Below, in pieces: positions 36,593-37,204 of a stretch of 37,204 nt of DNA. Each line of letters opens with the position of its first letter. Within the stretch, counting starts at the first letter, position 1. Made by a program: the position numbers and the translations under genes. The DNA lies in IMG/VR virus record IMGVR_UViG_3300043331_001671, positions 1 through 37,204 of that record. The stretch is one strand, 5' to 3'. The DNA is from a virus. The notes under the pieces are model-generated. The model was not told where the DNA came from, made no database searches, and worked only from the letters and a program-made list of their open reading frames with translations.

Positions 36593-36856
36593 ATGGTTCC
36601 GTTCACCAATACCATCGGGTTAGCGACGTTGACGAATACGCTCACGGCGTGCGAGCAAGCCATGGATCTCCTGGAAGCCCGCCCGCTCCAGGATGATCTC
36701 TTGACGCTGTATTTCCTGTTGCGGCATAGCACCGATGAGGGCACACCCGAGGAGCAGCGCAAGTATCAAAAGAAATTGCTGCGCTACATTGAACTGCTCG
36801 AAATGGTGAAACCGTTATGGAAGCTCTCCCACCGCCATATCAATGTGTTTGATTAG
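36593..36856 (+). CDS. Small helical protein upstream of the initiator
   Basis: 87 aa, AGGAGGG SD upstream of the ATG at 36593. Residues LATLTNTLTACEQAMDLLEA, then PLQDDLLTLYFLLRHS and KYQKKLLRYIELLEMVKPLW, are helical. No family recognised. It lies 13 nt before the replication initiator, so it is probably a small replication-accessory or regulatory protein. Confidence 0.58.
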   Translation: MVPFTNTIGLATLTNTLTACEQAMDLLEARPLQDDLLTLYFLLRHSTDEGTPEEQRKYQKKLLRYIELLEMVKPLWKLSHRHINVFD

Positions 36857-36869
36857 CGGGAGCGCTGCG

Positions 36870-37204
36870 ATGGCTCTACCACTCACACACCTGTATACGG
36901 TGCTGGAACAGTACGGCGCCACCATTGGCCCCTATGCGCTCGCGGTCTATGTCGGGCTGGCGCGGTGGGCCGGCCGCCCGGTGTCCCCCTCGATCGACGA
37001 TCTGGCCGGGTGGCTGGGGATGTCCGTCCGCTCCGTCCTCCGCGCCCTCGATACCCTCGAAGACCATGGCCTCATTACCCGCACCCATACCCGCTATCGG
37101 AACGTCTATACGGTCCCACCGCTCGACGGTCACTATGCCCCAGAGGCAGTGACTCACAGGCCAAGTGACGGTCACTATGCCCCAGAGGCAGTGACTCACA
37201 GGCC
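36870..37204 (+). CDS. Phage replication initiator (lambda O-like), N-terminal part; continues at position 1
   Basis: This is the 5' part of a gene cut by the window edge. The first 85 residues form a winged helix-turn-helix (SPSIDDLAGWLGMSVRSVLR, then ALDTLEDHGLI) of the type found at the start of phage O-like initiators, where it binds iterons. Residue 86 onward is the tandem repeat DGHYAPEAVTHRPS. The frame (D86 at 37125) is the same as that of the ORF at the start of the window, so joining across the 79-base terminal overlap gives one protein of about 299 aa. The start ATG has a GGGAG-type Shine-Dalgarno (SD) sequence upstream. It is the last gene of the rightward early operon before the helicase loader. 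The function is inferred from domain order and context; I am fairly sure of it. Confidence 0.8.
   Translation, partial: MALPLTHLYTVLEQYGATIGPYALAVYVGLARWAGRPVSPSIDDLAGWLGMSVRSVLRALDTLEDHGLITRTHTRYRNVYTVPPLDGHYAPEAVTHRPSDGHYAPEAVTHR
37125..37204 (+). repeat. 42-bp tandem iterons, right end, identical to the window start
   Basis: Units start at 37125 and 37167. Positions 37126-37204 are identical to 1-79, so the window is a circular molecule opened within the repeat, or possibly a repeat-limited assembly. The first unit lacks the left palindrome arm (CTCGAC instead of AGTGAC), so it marks the left border of the iteron array. Confidence 0.8.

Noticed and set aside
1-37204. Genome-wide TGA reassignment
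   Set aside because: Many genes end cleanly at TGA with ATGA overlaps, so only the TGA at 35760 is exceptional.

Overview
The window looks like one complete, circularly closed temperate-phage genome of about 37.1 kb. The last 79 bases (37126-37204) repeat the first 79, and the replication gene cut by the window edge reads in frame across that junction. The DNA is GC-rich by eye. The tail genes lack sheath and baseplate-wedge genes but include a long tape measure, so a siphovirus-type particle is inferred. The head genes are Mu-like (portal/F, I-protease, gp36, gpG, gp37 types). Exported DUF4124-type proteins and Phage_fiber_2 repeats suggest a Gram-negative, GC-rich host; this is inference, and no host gene is present.

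Layout. (1) A rightward early operon starts at a sigma70-like promoter at 34831-34859 and crosses the window edge. It holds a Cro-like regulator, a MerR/excisionase-type protein, small proteins (one interrupted by an in-frame TGA), a second XRE protein, the initiator gene with its own iterons, a G39P-like helicase loader, a DUF1874-like (viral ring-nuclease/anti-CRISPR fold) protein and a D12 adenine methylase, and ends near 2.9 kb. (2) A leftward late block runs from about 30.1 kb to 3.65 kb: AT-hook/XRE regulator, HNH, zinc finger, TerS, TerL, portal-F fusion, ChaB-protease-scaffold, decoration, capsid, connectors, tail tube, frameshifted chaperone, tape measure, tail tip, hub, fiber and small Cys-rich proteins. 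(3) A rightward cassette at 12.2-14.6 kb sits inside the leftward tail genes: a ribbon-helix-helix protein followed by small exported or membrane proteins. This looks like a moron or lysogenic-conversion unit. (4) A rightward operon at 30.3-32.9 kb carries small proteins (SWIM, zinc-binding, 2-TM), and almost every gene in it is preceded by a GC-rich hairpin just before the ribosome-binding site. (5) A leftward integrase and XRE repressor at 32.9-34.7 kb complete the lysogeny module.

How it works together. The repressor/Cro pair and related palindromes at 34712-34815 form the presumed lysogeny switch. A second divergent control region (30113-30219) has two promoters that share the same 15-bp operator-like word over their -10 boxes; it probably sets the late block against the 30.3-32.9 kb operon. 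Replication probably starts inside the initiator gene, as in phage lambda O. The late block has a candidate promoter-terminator leader before the portal gene, which suggests antitermination. No endolysin could be recognised.

Most interesting points: the in-gene origin, the DUF1874-like protein, the hairpin-before-RBS array, the exported-protein cassette, the in-frame TGA gene, the double -1 slippery site, and a structural domain shared by the fiber N-terminus and a separate 116-aa tail protein.
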